From Cryptomeria japonica (taxonomy: Eukaryota > Streptophyta > Pinopsida > Cupressales > Cupressaceae), in NCBI RefSeq assembly GCF_030272615.1, contig NW_026728908.1, forward strand, positions 124,001-188,000: a stretch of 64,000 nucleotides of DNA, read 5' to 3'. The number at the start of each line of letters is the position of its first letter. Position 1 is the first letter of the stretch. The notes beneath the pieces were generated by a model. That model saw nothing but the letters and a program-made list of their open reading frames with translations. It ran no database searches and was not told where the DNA came from. A program made the translations under genes and the position numbers. Positions 33,887 through 45,795 of the stretch are shown piece by piece.

Positions 33887-35100
33887 GTGGAAGAATCAGT
33901 TGCAAACATTGAGGCATTCCTTGGGGTGGAAAGATGGCCGATTGGAGGCAGGTTGCGCATGTGTTCAATAGATCATCAAGGGGAGGCAATTGAAACCGAT
34001 AGTCAGATCACAGAGTTGAGGTATTTCACCAGAGTGGAAGAAGAGATGTTGTTGAGGAGGATGAGCCCTTAGAGAGTAAGGAAGATGATGGAAGACTTCA
34101 AGAATGAAGTAAGGAAAGAAATCTGAAATTCTTTGGCCGGTTTGCGGAGAAACCCTGATTCTGAGGATGAATATGAGGAAGCTGGTGAAGAGCTTGAGGA
34201 AGCTGAAGGACCAGAAGATGAAAGAGAGGAAATATTCCTGAGAGCAGTGGCTCAAGAGAGTAAAGTTCATAAAGTTGAGGTTTCCAACTTTTTTGGAATG
34301 CTGAACCCGGAGGATCTGATCGATTGGATCAGAGAGTTGGAGGACTACTTTGATTTTGAGGATGTCAAGGACCCACAGAGAGTCTAGTTGGCACAAAACA
34401 AGTTGAAAGGGCATGCTGCCTTGTGGTGGAAATAATTTTAGAAAGATAGAGTGGAGAATGGTGAATTGAAGATCACCCAGTGGAGACAGATGGTTGCAAG
34501 ATTGAAGGCCAAGTTCATACCGAAAGACTATGAATTGGAATTGTTCAAGAAGTTGCAGAACCTGAAACAGAGAAACATAACTATGAAGGAATATACTAAG
34601 GAATTCTACAAGGTGGTGATTAGATCTAGACATAGAGAGATGGATAGGGAAAAGGTGGTGAGATACATCAATGGACTTGCTTTTAACATTCAAGATGAGA
34701 TGAGTATGTTGAAGGTTTCCACTATTGAAGAAGCTTTCCAGTATGCTTTGAAGGCTGAGGAGAAGGTGAGAAGAAGACAACCGAATAAGGGAAAGGAGAA
34801 ATTCAAGATGAATGATAGTATGAAGAAACCCATTGAAGAAGAGAAATAAATACCTAAGTGGAGTAAAGAACTGGAATTGAAGACACCAAGGAAAGGTAGC
34901 AGCAGTACCAATAGAGAATTTCTCGATAAATGTTTCAAGTGTGGAGAAACTGGAAATAGATTATGTGAATGTAATCAAGGAATGGCAAGAAGTTTTGTGG
35001 CAAGTGAGGAACCAAAAGGTGATGGTATCGGATCTAACTGTGCATCGGAGCAAGGAGAATCCCTTGTGTTCAGAAGAAAGGATACCGGATCTACTTAGAG
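33887..35100 (+). pseudogene. Gypsy-D gag (retrotransposon gag domain plus zinc knuckle)
   Basis: An acidic stretch (33890-34260) precedes a capsid of the Ty3/Gypsy gag family: FGMLNPEDLIDWIRELEDYF, KLKGHAALWWK, KFIPKDYELELFKKLQNLKQ, KEYTKEFYKV and YINGLAFNIQDEM. A knuckle follows at about 34935-34980, CFKCGETGNRLCEC, where the usual histidine is Asn. In-frame stops lie at 34070, 34386, 34433 and 34847, several at Trp/Gln-like positions, and the frame changes near 34130, 34450 and 34850. Plant chromoviruses carry this gag. It would package the element's RNA. Confidence 0.82.
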
Positions 35101-35119
35101 GAAGATTCTTTTCTAGACT

Positions 35120-35455
35120 GTGTGTAAATCAGGAGGTAAGTGTTGCAAGATCATTGTAGATAGTGGAAGTACTGATAATTTAGTATCTGAGGAGATGGTT
35201 ATGAAGCTTGGGTTGAAGAGACATAAGCATACTTGTCCTTATGAGGTGAGTTGGTTACAAGATGATCAGAAGATAAAGATAGGAGAGCAGTGTTTGGTGA
35301 ATTTCAACACTGGGCCTTTTAGAGATGAAGTTTTGTGTGATGTTGTATCTATGAGTGTGTGTCATGTTTGGTTAGGAAAACCCTGGCAGTATGATAGAGG
35401 AGTTATTTATGACTGTAGAAGAAACCTAGTTACTATTGAAAAGGATGGGAAGTAG
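35120..35455 (+). pseudogene. Gypsy-D retropepsin-type aspartic protease
   Basis: The frame contains KIIVDSGSTDNLVSEEMV with an intact Asp-Ser-Gly active site, then PYEVSWLQDDQKIKIGEQC, DEVLCDVVSMSVCHVWLGKPW and YDRGVIYDCRRN. This is the RVP_2 arrangement of plant chromoviruses, which cleaves the gag-pol polyprotein. The open part is 111 codons. In complete relatives RT follows directly; here the frame ends TAG at 35453-35455 and only a repetitive KPVAEVILE-type tail (35537-35770) follows. Confidence 0.82.
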
Positions 35456-35977
35456 TTCACATTGATTTCTTTGAAGGAGAAAGAGAATGAGGTGAAGAGT
35501 CTGAGTCCTTAGAGAAGTTGCACTACTGAGAAACCGGTGGCAGAGGTTATACTAGAAAGTTTGATAGAACCGGTTGCAGAGGTCATACTGGAGGTTTTGA
35601 AGAAAGATCTGATAAAACCAGTTACAAAGGTTAAACTGGCGGGTGACATGAGTTTGCAGAAGGATTTGACAGATGAACCTGATGGAAAAATGGGACCAGT
35701 CAACAAAGAGCTTATGGTGACAAACTGGATGAAGTCTTGTGGCAGAACCAAATCAGAGTTGCAGAAATAGAGACAATGTGTAGATCTAAAGTAAGGAAAG
35801 AGAAACAAAGGGAGTCAAAGGTTAGAGAAGCCAGTTGAGGCATCGGAAGAGTTAAGGCAGAGGTTGGGAGATAAGAAAGATGTTTGGATCAGAAATGAGC
35901 ATGGGATCTCCATTCTGAATCCTTTTAGATATTCATGAGTTGCCTCTAATGGAACATATTTTTCTACCTGGGTTGTC
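35456..35977 (+). other. Gypsy-D linker remnant after protease
   Basis: A Glu/Lys/Val-rich, repeat-like segment (phrases around EPVAEVILE and KPVTKVKL) extends to 35770. It is followed by about 200 bases before the 3' LTR with no RT, RNase H or integrase motif and no strong polypurine tract. Confidence 0.5.
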
Positions 35978-36780
35978 TCGTGCAGGAGCATCCTTGGTCG
36001 ATGAGAAAATCTTGCATCACCCAAAAATATTTCCTTTCAGTTTTGTTCTTGTTTAGTTCTTTGTGTAGTTTTCTATGTTATTATCGGTAGTTGATTGTTC
36101 TTCATGGCAGATCTTATTTTTGGTTTCCAGATGGTTTCATGTGCTTGATTCCAAATTTTCAGTTCATTTGGGTTCTTTTTTGGTCAGTTATCACTTTCGG
36201 TTGACTGTTTCTGGGTTCTGGATAGTTCTTGTGCTTACCGATTGGTTTTCCTTCATTACTGATGCGATTCTTGGTGTGTGGATCTATCTTGGGTCCTGTT
36301 TGTTGTTCTTTGGCATGCGGTCGACCTTCCTGTTGAACCGTGTCACTTGGTTGTTATTTTTTGGAAAGATTTATTTAATTCTTAGGGCTGACCTAATTAC
36401 ACGTTTCATTTTCCTGCATTGGTGAATGTAATCTTATGAGGCCGACCCGGATGTTTTCTGGTTGGTATAAATATGTTATTATGTATTCATTTATAGGGGC
36501 AGAGGAGGTATAACTTAGAGTAAGGATTGAGATTTGCATGTTGTGATCTGGTTGATTCTTAGAGTCTCGGTTGGATTATATCTGGCTTGAAACCTGCATG
36601 TAACTTGTTAACTATTGGATGTTCTTTGATGATAATATGATGATTGTCAGAAGTTCTTAGGCTTTAATATGATATGTTTATGTAAACTTGTTATGTTTTC
36701 TTGCTGCTTTCTTTGTGTCTCTCTTGCTGCATATGTCGGTTGACTCTTTTGAGGGTTTTTACCAGTTATGGTTGCATCAA
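35978..36780 (+). repeat. Gypsy-D 3' LTR
   Basis: Collinear with the 5' LTR, ending TTGCATCAA before the GTAGT duplication at 36781-36785. Confidence 0.78.
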
Positions 36781-37083
36781 GTAGTGGGTGAGTGTAGCAG
36801 AGATAGTAGCAAGTTGGAGAAAGATGGCAATGCTAAAGGTGATGGAGATGACAAGAATGATCCAGGATACACAGCTGGTTTTCCACCCTTTGTTGGAGCT
36901 ATCATGGGTGCAAGAACTAAGAGAGATTTTGTAGTTTGTCGTGACCCATCACCTTAGGTGGACCCAAGTAAGCAATTGACTTCCAATAATGGTTTGAACT
37001 TTCCCCAAGGGGATTCGTGTGATGCCAGGGGCCCTCTCAACAATGCACAAAATGGATTCACCTTGGGGCCCAGTGTTGGTGAC

Positions 37084-37952
37084 TGATGTAGACAAGGTAG
37101 GGAGATCCAATTAAGAACAGCCCCGCCTTGTAGCCTATAACATAAATACCATGAAAGATATCAGTTCACACAAGATATAACCAGGAAAAATAGGAAAGAG
37201 AAATCCTTATAATACTTTAATGAATTACATATGCCCTCAGGCTTTACACATGCTAGACCGCAGCCAAGGATTACAAAATAATTATTAGAACTGAAATCTA
37301 TGATCCACTAATCATTTGCTCAACAATTCAGCCTCTGGTAATAATCTGCACTGTTTGCACTGATCCAAACCTCAGTGCCTCTAGATTTCAGTCTCCCCAG
37401 ACCAGAATCTCTCCAGAAACTACATTTGTTCTAAAATCTTTTCTTCCTTTGACCTCTGTCATCTCAAATCAATCTCCTATCTTCCTCTTCATACCATCCG
37501 CAAGCAACAACAACTCGATCAAGTCGACCAAAGATCCACCAGTTCATAATGAAACGTGCAAACAATAATATGTCGGTCCAAATCATCAAGAACATCTCCA
37601 AAATGCTTAGAACTTCATGTGGACCCCCAAGAATATCGAACAAGTCCAAAATAACTTCTCTCAATGATCTGCCAGTTACAGAAACCATCTGCAACCCAAT
37701 TCTACTTTTCTCCACACACTGCAAGACCAATCGGTAAGAACAAACCAACACTAGACCAATACCGGAATCGATATCTCACCAGAATCAAATCCAAATGCCA
37801 TGAATCTTGAATATGATTAAGACAACAATATCTAGGTGCTAAATCCAAATCCGCAACTCTAAATTCTCAAACATGAAGAAACGCAATGATATCCAAGAAA
37901 CTCCACTGCTAACTACTCCAACCGAATGAACAACTCCAGTGCTCCTGCATTA
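37084..37952. repeat. solo LTR in L1 ORF1
   Basis: An 869-base non-coding block with ends TGATG and CATTA, flanked by GTGAC on both sides (37079-37083, 37953-37957). Removing it with one duplication joins GPSVGD to SVSGRN in frame, which supports a clean insertion. No second LTR or internal region is present, so it is a solo LTR formed by recombination. The family and orientation are not recognised; short frames inside (37464-37751) are not genes. Confidence 0.78.
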
Positions 37953-39511
37953 GTGACTCTGTTTCTGGCAGAAACATTCAAAATTTAAATTTGAATTTGG
38001 GCAAGAAAGAGCTTGGGGAAAAAAAATATTAGGCTTCCCTCTTTAGAGTCAAGTCAAATGGTAAATCCTCTTTTCCACCTATAAAGGTTTCCTCTGATCC
38101 CAACCATGGTTGTGTTTCAATATTGGTTCCAAACCTAGTGATTGACCACAACATTTCCTTAATGGCATTATCTCTGGTATAGAAGTTTATGGATCCAAGG
38201 CAAAATATAGAAACTGTTAGAGAGTTTGTGAGAAATAAATGGAATTTGAAAGGGAAAGTGGAGGTTGTTTCTTTGCCTAAGGGTTTTTTCTCCTTCTCAT
38301 TATCATGCAAAGAGAGCATTTCAGTAGTCCGTTGTGGAGGGCCTTGGGTTATTGGCAAGTCATCATTGGCTTTAAAAAAATGGGCTCCTAATGGTCTTGA
38401 TTCTGGAAACTTCTATGAAGTTGTTTCAATCTAGGTCAGGCTTCTTGGGCTCCCCATGGAATTTTGGAATTAAGATGTGTTTAGAGGAATTGCAAGCTCT
38501 TTCAGGGAGCCATTATCGATAGATCAAGTGACTGCTGCTAGGAAGAGGTTGGTCTTTGCCAAGATCTGTGTGAGTATTGTTCAATCCACTAATCTCCCCT
38601 ATTTGATTGAGATTCTCTCTAAGTTATGGAAATGGGTTCAACCAATTGAATTTGAGGCCCTTCCTTTTGTGTGTTTCAACTGTAAAAAAATTGGGTCATT
38701 GGGCAAAAAATTGTCCGAACAATGCTACGAAACCAAAAGGCAAGGCAAAAAAAGTCTAGAAAGTTAAGAATGATCCTCTAGAAGGAAAAATCCCTAAGGA
38801 ATCTCATGGTACCAAGGAAGCAATGGCTAGAAATAGTTCTACCCTTGATGACAAAGAGAATCCAATGAAGGTAGAGAAAAATGCACAACTTGAAGGAAAA
38901 TTTTTTGAGGCAATTTCTAGTGAAAAAGGGGAAGAGATTGTTAGGGATTATCTTCAGAAGGAAGATAATGTCCCTTGGTTTGTTGAAAAGAAGGATCATA
39001 GAGATTAAACTCATCATGAGGTGATTCTTGACTCTACCATCCCGTCTTCGGAGGAAGCCTTGAATAGCCATAGTGAGAATGTGTCTCAAGACTCAAATGA
39101 AACTATCAGCTGTGTCAAATCTGCATCCCCTCGAGATGGCCAGGATGTTTTGGGGAATGGTGTTCAACCTACCACTAAGGAGAACATCTAGAGTTTAATA
39201 TCGGAAAAGGAAATAAATGGAAAGCTAAAAGAGAGAAATTATTATTTGGGAAAAGATAATTTGAGTATGGAAGAAATAGATTACGAAGAGGATAGTGGGT
39301 TATCTACAGTCATCAAGAAGAAAAGTACTAAGAAAAAGAAAGCTCCTGGAATGTCTACAAGGAACAAAACAAGAGCTGATGTGGGACCAAGAGGGAGTGT
39401 TGGGAGAAAATCTTCAAGATGGCATAGAGAGCAAGATAGTAGCCAAGACATTACAAATTGGATACAACGTACTAACCCTAAGATTTGTAAGAACCTAACT
39501 CCATTTAAGAA

Positions 39512-42500
39512 ATGAAGATAATGTCATGGAATATGCAAGGGCTAAATAGCTCTCATAAACAAGAAATTTTGTGCAATCTAATTAGAGATTATAAACCAGA
39601 TATTGTTCTAGTTCAAGAGTCAAAATACCAAAGGATAGTGTGGAAAGATTGAATTTCTTCACCTCAAATGGTGTTCATGGTAACAGCTCTAAGGGGGTTT
39701 TTGGAGGAATTTCCTCATTCTAGAGTCTTAACATTATTAGTGGTACTCCTATTTGGGAAGATTCTAATCATGTAGCTACTAAATTTCATCATTTTAGAGA
39801 TAACTTTAGCTAGATTCTGTCAAATATCTATGCCCCAAACGGTAAATCTGCAAGAAAAAAGTTTTGGAAGTCTCTGGTTGAATTTAGAGCCAAATACCCC
39901 AATGATATCTAGATCATTCTAGGATATTTTAACATCCTGATCAATGATTCAAAAAAAATTGGTGATTCCCAAGTGCAGTTGGATAGTAAATTGGATCTCT
40001 TGGAGTTTATAAAGAATCATGGCCTGATTGATATGGACCTTAAAGGTGCCTCCTTCACCTAGACAGAGCTGGTAAGGATATTTTATAGGTCAAACTTGAT
40101 CAAGCTCTAGTTTCTAATGATTGGTTGTGTCATTATTTTTTTCTTTCAACGCTTTCAAGAATTGGTTCTAATCACTTTCCAATTAGTTTTGTTGCTAACT
40201 CCTTTTCAAAGAAAAGAAATTTCCCGTTTAGATTTGAGAAAATGTGGCTTTCTCATCCTTCTCTTCATGATAAAGTCAAAGAGTGGTGGAATATTGGTAT
40301 CAATGATACAACCATGTTTAGAGTTGCAAAGAAGCTGGGAGAGGTAAAGAAGAATATCAGAAAATGGAACAAGGATTCTTTTGGGCACATATTCATCAAT
40401 AAGACTGTTATCCAGATTGAGTTGAAAGATATCCAAGACAAAATCCAAAAAGAAGGTTATAAGGATGATTATTTAGCCAGAGAAAATGATGTTCTCTCTA
40501 AATACCATGATATTATTACTAAGGAAGAGAAATTTTGGAAGCAAAGGTCGAGAGCCACTTGATTAGATTATAGTGATAGGAATACCAAGTATTTCCACCT
40601 ATCTACTATGAAACATTGGGCTTCTAATAGAATCAACTGCATTTTCAAAAATGGCACCAAGTTTGAATCCGAGGAAGAAATTAGAGGAGAAGTGGTCCTG
40701 TACTTCAATAAGCTCTTATCTGGTGATCTGAGATTGAATCCTGAGGCCCAACAATGTCTCATTGATGTCATTTTATGCATACTTAATGATGACCATAATA
40801 AAATTCTCTCGGCTATTCCTTTTAGTTAAGAAATTAAAAAATATTTTCTTTTGAAGGCAATAAGGCTCCAGGTCCTGATGGTTTTCTAATGTTCTTTTTT
40901 CAAAAAAATTGGGACATTGTTGTTGATGATGTTTGTAATGCTGTGAAGGATTTTTTTGGTGCTAGGGTGATTTTAAAAGAGATTAATGCTACTTTCATCA
41001 TTCTCATCCCCAAAGTTCCTGGAGCATATTCTTTTGATGCTTTCCATCCCATCAGCCTTTGTAATTCCTTTTACAAGATTATATCTAAAATTCTCACTTC
41101 CAGGTTGTAGATTGTTCTTCCTCTTCTAATTTCTTCTCAGCAAACTAGTTTTATCCCTAGGAAACAAATCCTTGATTCGATTATTACGGTGCATGAAAAT
41201 ATTCACTCCCTTGTGGAATCCAAAAAACTGGGTTTTTTGCTAAAGCTAGATTTATCTAAAGCATATGACAGAATGGATTGGAATTTTCTTCTCAAGGTCT
41301 TGGCGGCTTTTGGTTTTGGTAATAAGGTTTTGGAACTTATCTGGCAATTGATTTGTACAACCAATATTGTTATTCTAGTTAATGGCTCACCTTCTCATTT
41401 CTTCCAATCTTCTAGGGGGACCCCATATCCCCTATCCTCTTCACTATAATGGCAGAAATTCTTGGGAGGTACTTGCAAAAGATGGTTAGAGATGGTTGTT
41501 TAAAGGGGCTCCACCCCTCATCTGATACTACTATTTTGTCTCATCAACAGTTTGTTGATGATACTATTCTCCTGGGAACTTCAGCAATTGGAGAGGCCAG
41601 AGCCTTCAAAAAAGTCCTCGTCACTTATGAAGAAGCATCAGGGCAGTTTATTAATATAGGTAAATGTTCTCTCCTTTTCTTGAATAGTCCAGTTGAAAGA
41701 CAACAAAGAATTGCTAATATCTTGGGGTGTTGTATTTGGGATTTCCCTTCAATTTACCTTGGTATTCCTTTGGGAACTATGCCACCAAATTACTTCTGGT
41801 TGGCTCTTGTGGATAGATTTTACAAGAAGTTTGTTGGCTGGAAAGGTTCTCTTCTCATTTAGGATGGGAAAATTCAATTATTGAAGGATACTTTGTAGAA
41901 TCTTCCTATCTATGCTCTGAGTCTTTTTATAATCCCAACTAAATTTGTTGAAATAATTGATAGCATTCAAAAGAGACTCTTATGGTCCGGTATTGAGAAT
42001 AAAAGGAGAAATCTTGTGATCACCTAAAATGAGGTGTGCAAGCCTAAGAAATTAGGAGGTCTAAGAAATTTGGTTTCCTCTACCTTTGCTCTTCTTTCTC
42101 AGAATTATAATGCCTCAAGCCCTGTTTGGTCCAAGGCCTCGATTAAAAACCTTATCCCAAAAGTTAATATCTTCACCTGGATTCTCCTCCAAAACAAGAT
42201 CCTTACCACTGATAACTTATGCAAAAGGGGTTTTTTTCTTCCCAACATCTAACTTCTCTCTATGGCCAATGTTAAATATGTTTCCCATATTTTTATTGAG
42301 TGCCCCTTTGCTCAGGAAATTTTGGGAAGAATGCTTCAACTCTGGGATCTTTGTTGGGTTTTTCCATCTTCTATGTTGGAATTGTTCCTTCGACAGATAG
42401 CTCCTAGTCAAAATCAAGTAATTAAAAGACTTTAGTTTTATACCCTTCCTCACCTAGTTTGGGGTATATGAAAAGAAAGGAAAAATAGGATATTTAGAGA

Positions 42501-43211
42501 CTCAACCTTATCAACTGAGATTGTTTTTCATAAAATCTATAGAGCTATGAAAGAAAATTTCAATTGTCTTAATAATTTCTAGGTGATAAATGAGATTCAA
42601 AGTTGCACTGACTATGATCATAGGATTGCAAATGCTTGGCAAATTCAGTTGGATATTGTGACAGTTTTCAAGCCTATTACAAAACCCTATGATGGTACTT
42701 GTTGGCATGTGCCTCTTTCGGGTTGGGTTAAAATTAACTTTGATAGGGTAGCGAAGGGAAACCCGGGTCCAGCTAGGTGTGGGGGAGTGATTAGGGATTG
42801 TAATGATATTTGTATTTTGGCAGTGGTGCTCCCCTTGGGTAGCCAGACAAACCATGTTGTTGAAGCCATTGGATCCTACTAGGCTCTCTTGATTGCTAAA
42901 CAGATAAATTGTTCAAAGGTGTGGATAGAAGGGGACTCCAAAAACATTATTCAGTGTCTCAAAAAAGAAACTAATCCCTCATAGAACATTGCTAGATGGA
43001 TTGGTTTATCCCATAAATTTATTGACTCTTTTGAAAATTGTCATATTTCCCACATATTTAGGGAAAGTAATAAAGTCGCAGATTATTTCGCCAACTTTAG
43101 AGCTCAAGTTTATGATAAAATAATATGGCGAAAAGGGGACCAATTGGATGATGAAGTGAGGGGGTTATTAAGGCTGGATAGCCTAACTAGTAGAGAACTT
43201 AACTTCCCATG
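39512..43211 (+). pseudogene. L1 ORF2: endonuclease, reverse transcriptase, RNase H
   Basis: Start MKIMSWNMQGLN at 39512 is the usual N-terminus of the plant L1 apurinic-type endonuclease, followed by DIVLVQESK and, degraded, a LGYFN stretch (39920). The RT domain runs from about 40855: KAPGPDGF, ATFIILIPKV, HPISLCNSFYKIISK, LLKLDLSKAYDRMDW (41220-41280) and the catalytic QFVDDTILLG near 41550. A zinc-ribbon-like region and RNase H follow: WVKINFDRVAKGNPGPARCGG (split here as WVKINFDRVAKGN and PGPARCGG), VWIEGDSKNIIQCL and HIFRESNKVADYF to 43210. Frameshifts occur near 40100, 40850 and 41440 and stops are many. It would nick target DNA and copy LINE RNA there. Confidence 0.85.
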
Positions 43212-43312
43212 ATTAATTTTTCCATGAGTATATGTCAATCTTATTATGCAAGGAACACGTCATGGGCTCCTCACATTAATTTCCATTCTAGAGGCTTCTC
43301 CTCACACATTTT

Positions 43313-44220
43313 ATGGGTGCGATTGGGGTTATTTTGTGTTCACCTTCAGTTTGGGGCCACTTCCTATTTGAAGAACCTGAGTGCTTCTGTCAAATACAAA
43401 ATATTCCTGTGCACAATGTTTATCACGTTATGGATAGGGATTTGAAATGGGTGGAGCCGATGGACTGCAATGAGTTGAAAAATAACAAAACCATATGACG
43501 TATTCTAGGGAAGGGTGGTTTTACCACCTATATTAAAAAATTGTATGGCATAAAAGCCAACATGACGAGAGGGTTTGTTAAAAATTACAACAAGGGGATG
43601 GTCACCCTTTTTGGAAGGGAATTTGATGTTAATGAAGACCTTATTATAAAGGTTATTGTTCTTTCAACTCATGGGGTAAAGTTATATAAAGATGGAAAAT
43701 TCTCTGATAAGGCGGTCAACCTTTTTTTGAAAGAGGAGAAGGAGAAGAAAGACTTGGTGAGAGACGGGACCACAAGCTACAACACAATGAAGATAAATAC
43801 TATCTAGGGTGATGTCCTAAAAGTCCTTATGGAGTACATTACCCTTGATGGGCAATACACAAGAGCTTTTTCCTACCACTTTGTGCTGCTTAATCACTTT
43901 AGGCATAAGGTTAGAATCTATTTCCCCTTATTCCTTGCATCCTCATTGAATGCCAACATTGTATAACATAAGAAGGATCCTGTTAAAAACCTTGTCTTGC
44001 ATGAAGGTTTAATCCTTCTCATTTTTTAACATGTTAAGTCTCTATCGCCTGTGTCCTCCTCCCCCTGAGGTTAATCTTGATTCAAATGATTCTCAATCTT
44101 TGAGGGATGACTATCATACTGAAACTAATGATGATGAATTCTCTCCCAAAGTGTCCCCTCCTAAGACCAAGGGTAAAGCCCTTGATATTAAAATCCCCAA
44201 ATCTAAAAAACCTTGTAGCT
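43313..44220 (+). pseudogene. extra ORF downstream of L1 RNase H, unknown function
   Basis: I do not recognise this family. A frame from about 43313 to 44025 is interrupted only by stops at Trp-like positions (43496, 43805 and later), then shifts to 44031-44220. Segments: VYHVMDRDLKWVEPMDC, GFVKNYNKGMVTLFGREFD, NEDLIIKVIVLSTHGVKL, KEEKEKKDLVRDGTTSYNT, then FSYHFVLLNHFRHKVR and a Pro/Ser/Lys-rich tail. The layout (globular part, then disordered Lys/Pro tail) recalls the large copia-2 ORF, though identity is too low to judge by eye. It could be a third LINE gene, a captured gene, or a separate fragment adjoining the LINE. Confidence 0.5.
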
Positions 44221-44230
44221 ATTGTTTATG

Positions 44231-45008
44231 GTGAAAAGTGGAAACAACAATATTGAAAGACTAAATGAATTCAACCACAAAACCCTAGCCTAACAACAAC
44301 AAAGATCCACCATAACATATGAAGATTACCTAAGACAATGCAAATCAAATGAAATCACAAAGATTATACCATCACATGTCCAATAGCTTTTGAATCTCCA
44401 TTCTTCCTATCTCCATTGATCTTGTTTGATATATTTGCTCTCAGATTTTATGTGTGCACAAGAGCTCAACAAAGAATGGAAATGTGGTTGCAAGTAGGCT
44501 TGATCGCATATGAAATTTTGAATGCTAGAGTAGTCGGGGAGTCAACGGATCAAGGTTGATAATGAAGGAAGCATCTCCTTATATAGAAGACACTATAAGA
44601 AATGAAAGGATAAGATTGAGAGGTGTAAAAGCTAAATGGTTGGCTATGATTAGAGGGTAGGTAAAAGAAATAATAAAATAATGAGAGGGTAGGTAGTGTA
44701 TGAATTAAGAGATGAATGACATGTGTCATGGGTAGAAAAGGCTAATGAATTAATTAAATAAATAAAGATATATTTAATTAATAGAAGAAGTGGGATCAAT
44801 TAAATAAATAAGATTTATATTTAATTTAGGAAAAGGGGAATTTAAATAAATAAATGTATTTATTTAAATGAGAAATAAGGCTAGAATAGGATAAATGAAT
44901 TAATTAAATAAATAAAGATTTATTTAATTAATAGAAGAATTAAGCTAAAGTAATTAAATAAATAAATTTATTTATTTAATTAGACATGAAAATTTTAGGT
45001 GTCTACAA
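44231..45008 (-). repeat. LTR-like insertion in the L1 3' region
   Basis: Begins TGAAAAGTGG and ends TTTTAGGTGTCTACA, with AATTAATTAAATAAATA-type repeats in its last 250 bases, like the Tat-A LTR ending at 1135. A minus-strand TATA-like box (TCTATATAAGG) is near 44579-44591. I could not find a matching target duplication, so its ends are approximate and it may be a solo LTR or fragment. Confidence 0.5.
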
Positions 45009-45795
45009 CTCCAACTCCCCTCTCCCTATCCAAAATCTTCACCTAGGCTCTAAGACTATTGGTGTTTTGGATGACTATCCTTTGGGTTAGCGAAAGCATC
45101 CCTCTCCTTCGACTTCCATTGATTCTCAACCTAGCCTTAGCACTGAGAGGCAGCCTTCTTTTCTGAATACCCTTGACCCCTCTTCACCTCTACTCAGTGT
45201 TGAGAAAGAGTCTATATTTGATGTCCTTTCCTTAGCCAGAGATGGGGCAGTGGATACTTTCAAAATTTTCAAAACATGAGATCAAAGATATCCAACTTAA
45301 ACAGAGAGAAAATACCAGTAACTTGGAGTTAATGAAAAAAAAAAGTTAAGGATGTGGGTAATGTGCATGTTTATGATGAGAACAATCCCTGGTCTGACAA
45401 AGAGAAGGCCATTGTTATCAATTGCCTAAAGATAGCTATGGAGGCCTTTGATAATTTCAAAAAGGACTATGAAGCTAGGATGGCGACCCGAGAAGAACAG
45501 ATTGGGAAAATAAAGGATTCCATCAAAGTTATTGTTAAAACTAGTCATGGTGTGATTGGTGCCATGGTCGAGAGCTTTAAGAATATGATTAGCAGTCTTG
45601 AAGAATAGTTTCAGGTGAAAGACATTGTAGATGTCAACACCAATAATGATTGGGATATCTCCTCGGGACCTAGCAAAAGAATTAGAGGCACTTTAAAGAG
45701 AAAGGTAGTGGGACCTCCTCCTGATTTTTAGTAGATAAAGAAGATCACCAACACAATGATTGAGATTGAAAAGGAAATGGCACATTCAGTGAAGT
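45009..45795 (+). pseudogene. continuation of the extra L1 3' ORF
   Basis: Ser/Pro-rich coding-like sequence resumes after the LTR-like block (PIQNLHLGSKTIGVLDDY), followed by a charged helical region at 45354-45608 (EKAIVINCLKIAMEAFDNFKKDY and later KVIVKTSHGVIGAM) and a basic end (SGPSKRIRGTLKRKV). Several stops and a frame change separate the parts. Helical, basic C-terminal parts are common in nucleic-acid-binding transposon proteins, but no function can be assigned. Confidence 0.4.

Larger units (their letters stand above)
33047..36780 (+). mobile_element. Gypsy-D: chromovirus-like gag-protease element without RT or integrase
   Basis: LTRs at about 33047-33855 and 35978-36780 are collinear (CAGGAGCATCC(C/T)(C/T)GGTCGATGAG near the start, ATGCATCA or TTGCATCA at the end). 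GTAGT flanks at 33042-33046 and 36781-36785; deleting the element and one copy rejoins the L1 ORF1 start in frame. The 2.1-kb interior has a primer-binding site, gag, zinc knuckle and protease, then a 500-base remnant, and nothing like RT. The whole is 3.7 kb, a typical size for gag-only non-autonomous elements. Confidence 0.82.
33039..39515 (+). pseudogene. L1 ORF1 (RNA-binding, DUF4283-like, zinc knuckle), split by two insertions
   Basis: The ORF begins ATGGTAGT at 33039-33046, is interrupted eight bases in by Gypsy-D, resumes at 36786 (GECSRDSSKLEKDG), is interrupted at 37083 by a solo LTR, and resumes in phase at 37958. Later parts match plant L1 ORF1: VREFVRNKWNLKGKVEVV and CGGPWVIGKSSLALKKW (DUF4283 type, 38200-38400), a stretch ending FESLP-like FEALPFVCFNCKKIG (zinc knuckle start, about 38660-38700), and a Lys/Ser-rich tail to 39515. 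Stops mostly replace Trp (for example about 38177 and 38432), and a frameshift lies near 38710. It would bind LINE RNA as a chaperone. Confidence 0.75.

Noticed and set aside
37464-37751. 95-codon minus-strand frame
   Set aside because: Lies in the solo LTR at 37084-37952 with no protein features.
44231-45008. Exact target duplication for the LTR-like block in the L1
   Set aside because: No matching five-base pair could be found at plausible ends, so it was left as an LTR-like block of uncertain boundaries.
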